Source: a virus. From it: a DNA stretch of 24,025 nt. The stretch lies in the IMG/VR virus record IMGVR_UViG_3300042503_001340, positions 1-24,025 of that record; one strand, given 5' to 3'. Positions 14,617 through 21,759 of the stretch are shown piece by piece. Made by a program: the position numbers and the translations under genes. The notes under the pieces were generated by a model. The model had not been told where the DNA came from. It saw nothing but the letters and a program-made list of their open reading frames with translations, and ran no database searches. The first letter of the stretch is position 1. Every line of letters starts with the position of its first letter.

Positions 14617-15067
14617 TCTTTACCTTTATTGTTTCTATTCCTGCCTTGTTCAAGAAGGATTGTATCATATCCCAGTCTGAATAAGACGTATCATTTATGT
14701 AATAAATTGTTTTTATTGTACTGTTAGCTATCAGCTTAGCGCAAGAAAAACATGGTGGACCATTTACATATATTTTAACTGGATTAGAACTATAATCCGT
14801 ATGCAGAAGTGCATTTGCCTCAGCGTGTGTCGCTATACAGTTATCGTATGAAGATCCACTTGGGGAGTTTTGTATGGCTCTTGGACAGCCACCATCTTCA
14901 CAGTGTGCAAAGTTTTTTGGACCGCCGTTATAGCCAAAACCAACAATATGGTTATTAGAGTCTATCAATACTGCACAGTATTTTTTCTTTTTACAAGTTG
15001 AAAAAATTAATGCTGCGTTTTCGCATAGCTGCATGTATTGAATATCTTTTCTCGTAAGATTATTCAT
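14603..15067 (-). CDS. dCMP deaminase (ComEB type)
   Basis: The 154-residue protein is a zinc-dependent cytidine/deoxycytidylate deaminase: THAEANAL holds His81 and catalytic Glu83, and GPPCFSCAKL holds Cys106 and Cys109. An early Cys cluster (HCEDGGCPRA, Cys56 and Cys61) resembles the second zinc site seen in ComEB and T4 dCMP deaminases. The reaction turns dCMP into dUMP, the substrate of the ThyX encoded nearby, so the two genes form a dTMP-supply path. The start lies just after the stop of the 54-aa membrane protein. Confidence 0.88.
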   Translation of the reverse strand: MNNLTRKDIQYMQLCENAALIFSTCKKKKYCAVLIDSNNHIVGFGYNGGPKNFAHCEDGGCPRAIQNSPSGSSYDNCIATHAEANALLHTDYSSNPVKIYVNGPPCFSCAKLIANSTIKTIYYINDTSYSDWDMIQSFLNKAGIETIKVKNASI

Positions 15068-15068
15068 A

Positions 15069-15233
15069 TCAAATTAATAATAATAGTCCAGCCAAAAAAG
15101 TAGATATGACAGCTAAAACAACACTGACGATTTTAGTTCTTTTATCTTCGCTAACTTGATTCAAAAATTGCAGTGATATGCTCCAGTTTATTAAAACTGA
15201 AAAAATTAAACATAATAAAATATTATATATCAT
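15069..15233 (-). CDS. Small two-pass membrane protein, 54 aa
   Basis: A short frame from ATG 15233 (overlapping the end of thyX by 11 bases) to TGA 15069, which lies one base before the deaminase ATG. The product has two hydrophobic segments, IYNILLCLIFSVLINW and VVLAVISTFLAGLLLLI, joined by a charged loop (NQVSEDKRTK), so it is a hairpin membrane protein with both ends probably on the same side. Holin-like or small membrane regulators have such a topology, but there is no lysin gene beside it, so I do not assign a holin role. Confidence 0.6.
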   Translation of the reverse strand: MIYNILLCLIFSVLINWSISLQFLNQVSEDKRTKIVSVVLAVISTFLAGLLLLI

Positions 15234-15933
15234 TTGAGTTTACCAGGCAGTTCATCGAAACAGGAAACTTTGGAAGTATTAATTCATAAATAGCTCTTGC
15301 ATAATCTTTTATTTCTAACTGAGCGTCTTCTTGTAATCTTTGATTTAGAAACAAACATGCGGATTGCAAAGAACATGACCATCTATATATTACGTACATT
15401 CCATAAGCTGGCAGGAATAGTCTAGCTTGCTCTGGTGCGATCCCAGATTCTAGAGCTAGGTTGTAATATGCTTCACCCTGTTCAATGTATTTAACTAGGT
15501 TTTCACTTAGTATTGAACCTGTCCATGGATCTACAGGACCAGCAGATCCCTGCTTAGAATTCTCAGGAGCCATTCTCCATTCATCTTTAGATGGAGTGTA
15601 GAACTCTGGTTCCATAGTGATATATCTTCTAGATGACTCATTCCAAGAGTCCATTGTATGATCAGAGCCAACAACATATTTCCAATGTTGACGAGCAACC
15701 ATCAATGGAGCCTTGAACTCAAACGTTATAAACGCATGTCTAAATGGAGACATGTGATTTTCTCTTGCTAAAAATTGAATAAGTCTCGCATCTGATGTAG
15801 ATAACTCATAACTTTCTTTAGCGTAAGAAGCTCTGGCAGCATTAGCTATGCTCAGATCTGATCCCATTATATCTACAAGTCTAACATAACCGTTATCTAA
15901 AACAGGAATAATATTTTGATTATTACTCATCAT
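15223..15933 (-). CDS. thyX: Flavin-dependent thymidylate synthase (ThyX)
   Basis: Counting from ATG at 15933 (a second ATG follows at 15930) the product has 236 residues. It shows the family blocks SYAKES and FLARENHMSPFRHAFITFEF, then VARQHWKYVV, DSWNESSRRY (the NExSxRY end of the ThyX motif), and a C-terminal region with EQARLFLPAYGMYVIYRW and LNQRLQEDAQLEIKDYA. The canonical RHRxxSxNExSxR motif is present only in a variant form: RHR is replaced by WKY and a short insertion separates it from NESS, a variant I know from some other ThyX proteins. It converts dUMP to dTMP using methylenetetrahydrofolate and FAD. The start overlaps the acidic tail of the previous gene. Confidence 0.9.
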   Translation of the reverse strand: MMSNNQNIIPVLDNGYVRLVDIMGSDLSIANAARASYAKESYELSTSDARLIQFLARENHMSPFRHAFITFEFKAPLMVARQHWKYVVGSDHTMDSWNESSRRYITMEPEFYTPSKDEWRMAPENSKQGSAGPVDPWTGSILSENLVKYIEQGEAYYNLALESGIAPEQARLFLPAYGMYVIYRWSCSLQSACLFLNQRLQEDAQLEIKDYARAIYELILPKFPVSMNCLVNSNDI

Positions 15934-16282
15934 ATTCGTCGTCGTCGTCGTACTCATCTAGTTCTATATCCTCGTAATCGTCTATATTTTCTATGTACAA
16001 TTCTACCATACTGGAGTTAAGATCCTCGGACAATTTATATAAATTACCAAGTAATTCAGATATATCATCGCTGACCTTGCAATCGTCATTGATAACCATA
16101 AACATAATTTGTGATATACAAGCTATTGCTTCTCCAAGAGACTCCTGGAGAAATGCAAGCTCTTTTACACTCATGTTAAATTGTAGTTCAACTTTTTCTG
16201 TCACATCATCCATATTGGTTGATTGAACTATTTCTGAAAAAAGTTCATTTACTTTTTCGTTATCCATTGGATCTTGTGCCAT
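15923..16282 (-). CDS. Hypothetical protein with acidic C-terminal tail, 119 aa
   Basis: ATG at 16282 has AGGAA upstream. The N-terminal 85 residues look helical (KVNELFSEIVQSTN, VKELAFLQESLGEAIACISQ) and the C-terminus is an unusually acidic tail of Asp, Glu and Tyr (DEYDDDDEYDE), coded by a GTC-repeat-like stretch on the plus strand near 15937-15950. Acidic tails are often used to bind basic proteins or mimic DNA. It lies between nrdJ and thyX. No family is recognised. Confidence 0.65.
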   Translation of the reverse strand: MAQDPMDNEKVNELFSEIVQSTNMDDVTEKVELQFNMSVKELAFLQESLGEAIACISQIMFMVINDDCKVSDDISELLGNLYKLSEDLNSSMVELYIENIDDYEDIELDEYDDDDEYDE

Positions 16283-16293
16283 GGCATTCCTGA

Positions 16294-18228
16294 CTACTTA
16301 ATTGGACATGCTCCAGTTGCGCATTCTAAATCATCTAAAGCAAAGTCTCCAGAAATATCAACATATTGAATATCATTCTTTACTTTTGACTTAAGTTTTA
16401 CATATGTTTCTTGATCTATTTCTTCGTATGGAGCAAGATTGAATCCATGTTCGCTATGAAGAAGGAAAGAAACGGACTTAACCTTGGTCTTATAATTTGA
16501 CTTTAGCCAATCTTGTATTTCTGATAACTCTTCTTTTTTGTAATATACAGTAACGCTTACGTTATTGTCGGCCCATGTAGATTGTGCCTTAACAACCCAC
16601 TCTAGTTGCTGTATTGCAGTGAGGTCCTTAGCTAAAGCAGCGTGTTCCGGTGTTTCAGACGGGAACTCAACAACGCATATTGTGTGATTTTCTTTTCCAT
16701 CTAATCCGACATCGTACTGTACTTTATAGCCCTTGTCTCTACAGTATTGAACCAATGGATCATTGCTTCCCATTCTTATTCTTCTAATGTAGTACTTAGC
16801 GTATGCAGGGTGGATTCCTGGAGTTACTCCAGCCAAAAGGCTTAGAGTGCCACTAGGCTTAACTGTTGTCAGTTTAATTGAAGGATTAATGCCCAGGGAC
16901 TTTGACCATTCTGCGTCAAAGGCTTTAAGTTCACTGTAGCAGTCCGCTACCCAGGAAAGCTGCTCCTCAGTTGATTGCAGCCAACCAGTGATGCCCTGAC
17001 CTAGTCTACGATTTCTTGTTATTACATCCATACTCTTCTTGTATGGGTACTGTAATGTGGTGACAGCTTTTTGCGTCTTGTATAAAAGCTTACTTAAATC
17101 TATTAATTCTTCTTTTGAAGTTACATTGGGCAAGAATATTTCGGCTAGGTTACATGGCTCTCCATCTTCAAGACCAATTTCTCCACAAGGATTTGTTCCA
17201 ATAACCTTTGAGTCGTTTACCTTTTCTCCCAGTCTGCCAAACTTTCTAATAAGGTTTCTATTGATTAGACCATATGGCTCTCCAGAACCATCATAGCCTT
17301 TCCAAAACTCTTCAATTATTTCGTCATAGGAGTCTGCATATATTGAGTTATTGGAGTTTGCTCTCCAACCAGGTATGTCACCCTTACCCCAATTCTTAGC
17401 TCTTAAGAATAAAAAGTCATCTGGATCGCCTATAGCAATTTGTGCTGAACGGCGAGCTGAGCCGGCGACAACTACCTTACCAATTATGTTAGCAATATCA
17501 AGAGCGTCTATGGATCTAATCTTTTTTCCAGCTCTTGCATCTAAGATCTTACATATGTCAGCTATACCTTCAATTAAAACCTCTGGTCCAGAAGCTGTAC
17601 CTCCGAAGGTCTTCAATGGTGCACCAAAGCCTCTAATCAAAATAGTGCTGTAGGTAAAGGATTTACCATTTACAAAATAGCTGTCTAGAACTTTCCCTAA
17701 AAGCTCTGACCAACCGAATCTTGAGTCAGGGACAATAAAGTCTGCATCGTTTGTTCGTTCATGCTTAATATAGGAAACATCTTGAACCTTTGGAAAGTCG
17801 TGAACGCTGGCTCTCTCTATAGTGTAGCCAACACCACCGCCAAGCATTAGGTGGTCCATCAAGAACTTAAAGTCTTCAACCTTAGATATTGTAGTCATCC
17901 AGCAATTGACTAACGAAACTCCACTCATTTTCTTTACAAGAGGAGTGCCTAATTGCCAAAGTGCTCTGCCAGCAAATATGCCCTTTAAATTAAAAATGTA
18001 ATCAAAGAGTCTTTCGGCTTCGTCTTGTGTGTAGCCTGCACCTATTTCTTGTGCACCGTTTATTGCTCGTGCAATTGTCTCATGCCAATATTCTTTTCTT
18101 CCCAAACCTTCAATGTCTCTTGAGTAAGTTCTTTTATATACTATTTCCCCCATGCCATTGAATCCCCAAGGTGGTGTCTTAGTTGCGTATCCCTGTATAA
18201 ATTGATCTGAAAGAATATTTTGGTTCAT
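16294..18228 (-). CDS. nrdJ: Adenosylcobalamin-dependent (class II) ribonucleotide reductase
   Basis: ATG at 18228 has AAGGAG six bases upstream, which favours it over an ATG 42 bases earlier. The product has 644 residues. The class II pattern is clear: SLVNCWMTT with the first redox Cys (about 109), NPCGEIGLEDGEPCNL with the radical Cys and Glu of the C-x-E motif, GTLSLLAGVTPGIHPAYAKY, and a C-terminal CATGACPIK with the CxxxxC redox pair. It makes dNTPs from ribonucleotides and needs vitamin B12 as cofactor, so it works with or without oxygen. It is shorter than the Lactobacillus enzyme (about 740 residues). It is a single-chain form; no nrdB-type partner is present. Together with deaminase and ThyX it supplies DNA precursors. 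Confidence 0.93.
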   Translation of the reverse strand: MNQNILSDQFIQGYATKTPPWGFNGMGEIVYKRTYSRDIEGLGRKEYWHETIARAINGAQEIGAGYTQDEAERLFDYIFNLKGIFAGRALWQLGTPLVKKMSGVSLVNCWMTTISKVEDFKFLMDHLMLGGGVGYTIERASVHDFPKVQDVSYIKHERTNDADFIVPDSRFGWSELLGKVLDSYFVNGKSFTYSTILIRGFGAPLKTFGGTASGPEVLIEGIADICKILDARAGKKIRSIDALDIANIIGKVVVAGSARRSAQIAIGDPDDFLFLRAKNWGKGDIPGWRANSNNSIYADSYDEIIEEFWKGYDGSGEPYGLINRNLIRKFGRLGEKVNDSKVIGTNPCGEIGLEDGEPCNLAEIFLPNVTSKEELIDLSKLLYKTQKAVTTLQYPYKKSMDVITRNRRLGQGITGWLQSTEEQLSWVADCYSELKAFDAEWSKSLGINPSIKLTTVKPSGTLSLLAGVTPGIHPAYAKYYIRRIRMGSNDPLVQYCRDKGYKVQYDVGLDGKENHTICVVEFPSETPEHAALAKDLTAIQQLEWVVKAQSTWADNNVSVTVYYKKEELSEIQDWLKSNYKTKVKSVSFLLHSEHGFNLAPYEEIDQETYVKLKSKVKNDIQYVDISGDFALDDLECATGACPIK

Positions 18229-18244
18229 TTTTTCTCCTTGGTAA

Positions 18245-18946
18245 TTATTTGTTATTAATTCTTTTGACATAGTTTTGATTAACCTTTTGAAGTTCGGTAG
18301 TTTTTATTTTAATTAAGCTATCTAAAGAATATACTTTATGTATCTCTCTTTCAAAGAAATACCCACTTCTCCAGTTAAAAACATCTTGAATATTTTTTTT
18401 GTGTTTTACAAACATATTGCAAATTACCGCGCCACCATAGGCTTTTACTAAATTAGAAAATTTTAATTTAATATCTTCTGCGTTATCTTTGTCAATAACA
18501 TTGCTAGCCTTTGCTTGGTCATACAACCAGTTAAAAGCTTGTCTAGTTAAAGGTGAAATATCTATTGGATCTATAACACCTAAAACAATTATCTTATTTC
18601 TGTTTTCAATAATTTCAATATCTTTTTTTACAAAGTCTTGAAACATTTGAAACCAATCTCTTTCATTAAACTGTGCCCAGCCAGAACACCAAAAAAGCAG
18701 GTTCTCTGGTAGATCTGGTATAGTAGTCTTCTCTACGTAACTAATCAGTGCTGCACAGCTAATTGATTTCTTTACAAAAAGTTTTCTATCTTCGTTGTTA
18801 AGTTTCTTTGAACCAGATATATCCCATAGTCTTAATATCGGTTTTTCCCAGTCACATTCTCCAAGAAATAAATTTAGATACTTTTTTGCGACGTCGACAG
18901 GTATTGTATTATCATTGATTACTTTTTCTAGGTCTTGGATAGACAT
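18245..18946 (-). CDS. Hypothetical protein, 233 aa
   Basis: ATG at 18946 has AAAGGA upstream. It is the first gene after the 172-base non-coding gap and lies just before nrdJ. The product is mostly helical with aromatic-rich segments (LLFWCSGWAQFNERDWFQMF around 85-105 and VFNWRSGYFFERE near 190) and a central strand IIVLGVIDPIDIS. There is no signal peptide, membrane segment or catalytic motif that I can name. As leading gene of the nrdJ-thyX group it could be regulatory or bind nucleotides, but nothing shows this. Confidence 0.65.
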   Translation of the reverse strand: MSIQDLEKVINDNTIPVDVAKKYLNLFLGECDWEKPILRLWDISGSKKLNNEDRKLFVKKSISCAALISYVEKTTIPDLPENLLFWCSGWAQFNERDWFQMFQDFVKKDIEIIENRNKIIVLGVIDPIDISPLTRQAFNWLYDQAKASNVIDKDNAEDIKLKFSNLVKAYGGAVICNMFVKHKKNIQDVFNWRSGYFFEREIHKVYSLDSLIKIKTTELQKVNQNYVKRINNK

Positions 18947-19000
18947 TGATAATCCTTTATAAAATAGTCAAAACTCATAAAACGTGCTATAAAAGAGTAA

Positions 19001-19020
19001 TCCCGCCCAGATGGGCGGGA
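19001..19020 (-). terminator. GC-rich hairpin, probable terminator or attenuator
   Basis: TCCCGCCC pairs perfectly with GGGCGGGA around an AGAT loop (8 bp). On the minus strand it is followed by TTACTCTTTTATAG, a moderate U tract. It lies between the structural-gene side (ending at 19119) and the 233-aa gene. It can end the upstream operon or attenuate transcripts that start at the promoter near 19063-19091. Confidence 0.7.
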
Positions 19021-19062
19021 AGACTCGTTGATGATTGGTGAATCGTACTTAGCCACACATGA

Positions 19063-19091
19063 AGTATAGCACATGCTCCGTAACGATATAA
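19063..19091 (-). promoter_or_regulatory. Possible extended -10 promoter on the minus strand
   Basis: TATACT at 19063-19068 is preceded by TGC, giving an extended -10 (TGnTATACT). A TTATAT at 19086-19091, 17 bases upstream, is only a weak -35. The start would be near 19056, reading through about 40 bases to the hairpin at 19001-19020 and then to the 233-aa gene. The rest of 18947-19118 shows no gene. Confidence 0.45.
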
Positions 19092-19118
19092 ACTTTTTTA
19101 TTGATTAAATTCCCCTAT

Positions 19119-19439
19119 CTATACCAGATCTCTGTTGGAGATTTTTTTTCTGATCATCTTTTCAAACAAAAGATGGAAAGTTAAACCTAACCACGCTCCT
19201 ATAAAAATACTTTGTCCTGATTTGTTTTCTGTATGTCTCCAAAAAGATCTTGTTAATGTTTCAATCTTTTTGGTTTTTATCGCGTAAACATCATATAATA
19301 CAATAACGCCTACGAGACCAATCCATCCTATAACTCCAGATTTACTTTCGTTTTTTTCTAGAACTACAGGTTGATTTAAATACTTAGAGAGCTTTTGCAG
19401 ATGGTACTCCGTACCATTCTTGAACTTTTTCTCTACCAT
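19119..19439 (-). CDS. Small membrane protein, actinophage-type (about 106 aa)
   Basis: From ATG at 19439, which overlaps the end of the next upstream gene, the product has about 106 residues; an upstream start is less likely. Two hydrophobic segments are present: GVIGWIGLVGVIVLYDVY and IFIGAWLGLTFHLLF, separated by a charged, Trp-containing stretch (KTKKIETLTRSFWRH). The WIGLVGVIVLYDVYA and later LTFHLLF pattern recalls small membrane proteins often encoded beside tail genes in actinophages, a resemblance I note from memory. Its role is unknown. Confidence 0.6.
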   Translation of the reverse strand: MVEKKFKNGTEYHLQKLSKYLNQPVVLEKNESKSGVIGWIGLVGVIVLYDVYAIKTKKIETLTRSFWRHTENKSGQSIFIGAWLGLTFHLLFEKMIRKKISNRDLV

Positions 19440-19992
19440 AATCACCGGTAACGTTTGCCTGACCATAGCCAGCTGTAAATACCTTAGCGCTGTCTACACC
19501 TTGAGCCTCATTTGGTCTGAAAACGCCAAACGAAGCAGGTGCCCCTTGAGCTTCTGTTCTAGCTGCATGACCTGTGCTAGCAAATATATTAGCAGATGTT
19601 ACTCCGTCAAATATATAATTGTTATAGCTATAGTCGCTTGTGCGGTCAGCGTGTCCATAACCTGAACCAAATACTGCTGCACCAGCTAAACCCTTGTACT
19701 CCATTGGACGGAATCTTGCACCCTCATATGTTGCTGAGCCATCTGGGAAAGTGCCAGACAAAGGATGAACATAAAGTGTTGTTCCATTAAATAACTGCGA
19801 AAGGAATCTATTGCCAGGGAACTGGCCAGTGCCAGGAGCAAAGTGATTATCTGGAGCACCATCTAGAACGTGACTAGTGCTGAATAGTGGATAGTAAGAA
19901 TAGGTTCCAGCGGTGCCCTTGTATGGGTTTACCATTTCGCTGGTGTTTCTGCCCTTCAGAACTGGCCTTGGACCGACGTAAAAAGTAGCCAT
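19384..19992 (-). CDS. Probable virion protein with tandem repeats, 202 aa
   Basis: A strong AAGGAG precedes ATG 19992. The protein is rich in Gly, Ala, Tyr and Phe, has no Cys, and uses many C- and G-ending codons, as expected for an abundant virion protein. The first part has FYVGPRPVLKGR, GTYSYYPL and HVLDGAPDNHFAPGTGQFPG. From residue 100 it has four imperfect repeats headed by GLAGAAVF (101), GVTSANIF (130), GVDSAKVF (165) and GVPSAKAL (195), three of them followed by GHA or GQA. A decoration, tail or fibre-associated protein would fit. No named family is recognised. Confidence 0.72.
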   Translation of the reverse strand: MATFYVGPRPVLKGRNTSEMVNPYKGTAGTYSYYPLFSTSHVLDGAPDNHFAPGTGQFPGNRFLSQLFNGTTLYVHPLSGTFPDGSATYEGARFRPMEYKGLAGAAVFGSGYGHADRTSDYSYNNYIFDGVTSANIFASTGHAARTEAQGAPASFGVFRPNEAQGVDSAKVFTAGYGQANVTGDYGREKVQEWYGVPSAKAL

Positions 19993-20057
19993 TTTTATCT
20001 CCTTATAAATGGTATATGCCTTAATAGTAAAAGACTTTTGCCCATATTGTATGTTTG

Positions 20058-21320
20058 TTAATCAACAAAAGTATAATACACGTTTAAATCTGATAAAACT
20101 GGAGGGGTTTTATCCTCTAGAATATTAAGTGTGACCTCAACCCAGACAGAAGAGGATGACCCTGGATTGTCCAGAGTATAAGTGTCTCCATCTTTATAAA
20201 TTATCCTATAGCTAAATGCGTCCGAAATACTACCCTGTGGAACATTGTAGATTCTTGGGACTACAGAGCTAACGGTTTCTATCAATCTACCCGTTGGAGC
20301 ATTAAATTTAAATATCATTTTTCCTGATGACATAAATTTATCGTGCCTAATATCTAGATTAGACAAACCATATGTATAAATATATTTATTAAGTTCTTTA
20401 AAGTAACTTCTTTGATGGAACTTAACTCTTACTGCTGTAATCTCGAGATCAGCAAAGTAGAAGCAAACTGGTCCAGAGTTTCTTATGGTGTCTTCGCCCA
20501 TCTCATACCATCCTCCGGGTGGCACTTTGCCAATTGCGTGGTCGACACCATCATATAATCCAGAATAATTTAACTTAGTCCAACCATCAGATTCAGTTAG
20601 ATTTGGATTAATTTTATTTGTGTATTCAATAGAGTAAATATCTGTTGCGTGTAATGGATATGGGTTCAGCTTAATGCAGTTTGTTTTATTTGATCCAGTA
20701 TATTCAGATGGTATCTTAATATAAAACATCATCTGAGCACCTGCTGCATTTTGCTCATTAGCGATTACATTTCTTTTCCAAACCCTGTTTGGATCATCCA
20801 GTACTGAGTAGTAGGTTGGAGTTGTATCTATAACAGAGCCAGAAGTATCTGCACCGGAAAAAGATGTATCAATATATGTTTTGAAAAAATCTGGAACTAC
20901 TTGACCAGTATTATTATTGTAAAACTTCAACTTTGAGCTAGAAGAGCCCGCAATAATTGGAAGAGTAACAACATTGTAATATGGGTCAAATGTTAATATG
21001 TCTGAACTGCTTATAGAAAAAGGTGTTCCGACGAAGTTTACATAATCAACTTGAGAATATGAATAAATAGAAGACATGCTACTAGAGTCTTCTAAGGCAG
21101 CTACTCTGTCGCTTAGGTCTGATAATGCATTGGCTAAGAAAAGTTGATCTTTTAGAACCCTTTCAAATGCCTGAGATATTTTATTATCAAGTATATTAGA
21201 TTTATTATAAAGATATAGAAGATCTTGGTAGTTTTCTTCTATTCTATTATTATAGTCAGCGCTATCTACAACGCCATTATATCTAATATTTCTTTTTTGT
21301 GTTTTAATTATATCTGACAT
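20058..21320 (-). CDS. Tail or baseplate structural protein, 420 aa
   Basis: The N-terminal 80 residues are helical and coiled-coil-like (ILDNKISQAFERVLKDQ, ALSDLSDRVAALE), followed by a long beta-rich part with many Ser, Tyr and Asn residues and a C-terminal segment ending DKTPPVLSDLNVYYTFVD. This end resembles the C-termini of the two genes upstream (SPSLHSVKLKF and GIPKEVKKLWVK), suggesting related beta domains. It is in the structural block with the 131-aa coiled-coil protein and the large galactose-binding-like protein. The start overlaps the stop of the 131-aa gene (TAATG). A precise tail function cannot be named. Confidence 0.65.
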   Translation of the reverse strand: MSDIIKTQKRNIRYNGVVDSADYNNRIEENYQDLLYLYNKSNILDNKISQAFERVLKDQLFLANALSDLSDRVAALEDSSSMSSIYSYSQVDYVNFVGTPFSISSSDILTFDPYYNVVTLPIIAGSSSSKLKFYNNNTGQVVPDFFKTYIDTSFSGADTSGSVIDTTPTYYSVLDDPNRVWKRNVIANEQNAAGAQMMFYIKIPSEYTGSNKTNCIKLNPYPLHATDIYSIEYTNKINPNLTESDGWTKLNYSGLYDGVDHAIGKVPPGGWYEMGEDTIRNSGPVCFYFADLEITAVRVKFHQRSYFKELNKYIYTYGLSNLDIRHDKFMSSGKMIFKFNAPTGRLIETVSSVVPRIYNVPQGSISDAFSYRIIYKDGDTYTLDNPGSSSSVWVEVTLNILEDKTPPVLSDLNVYYTFVD

Positions 21321-21715
21321 TATGCTCTATCTTCCATTATTTTAACTTTATGCTCGATTCTAGCCAGCTTAGCAGATAGTGTAGCTAGACTACTGATTAC
21401 TAACTCTTCTAGCTCAGAGGAATTTTCATCATAGAAAACTTCAACCTCAGAAATGACTTGCTTTGCGCCATCTTCAAGCTTTTGTTCTAGGGTGTCTTCT
21501 GTTGGAAAACCGATTATCTTTGTAGATTCTTGATCTATGAGATTATCTATGTCCTGCAATTGAATAGTTATTCTCTCTAAATCTACTATAAGAGAATTGA
21601 TTTCATTATTTTCTAAGACGCTAAATCTAGATCCTCTATATTTTTGTCTAGTTTTAGAAAAGATAGGTTCAACTATTCTTTGCCTGTTTTCTTTTTTTGA
21701 GAAAGTTATTCCCAT
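21320..21715 (-). CDS. Coiled-coil structural protein, 131 aa
   Basis: ATG at 21715 has AAGGTGA upstream. After a basic start (SKKENRQR, KTRQKYRGSR) the product is almost entirely helical with heptad-like hydrophobics (INSLIVDLERITIQLQDIDN, then LSAKLARIEHKVKIMED), so it should form a coiled-coil rod or a connector. It stands between two large likely baseplate or tail proteins and is translationally coupled to the 420-aa gene. No family is recognised. Confidence 0.6.
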   Translation of the reverse strand: MGITFSKKENRQRIVEPIFSKTRQKYRGSRFSVLENNEINSLIVDLERITIQLQDIDNLIDQESTKIIGFPTEDTLEQKLEDGAKQVISEVEVFYDENSSELEELVISSLATLSAKLARIEHKVKIMEDRA

Positions 21716-21759
21716 ATAATATTCACCTTTTGTTTGATAATAGTACTTGTATCTTTTAG

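Noticed and set aside
18947-19118. tRNA in the non-coding gap
   Set aside because: No cloverleaf with acceptor stem and T-loop GTTCRANNC could be found on either strand by eye.
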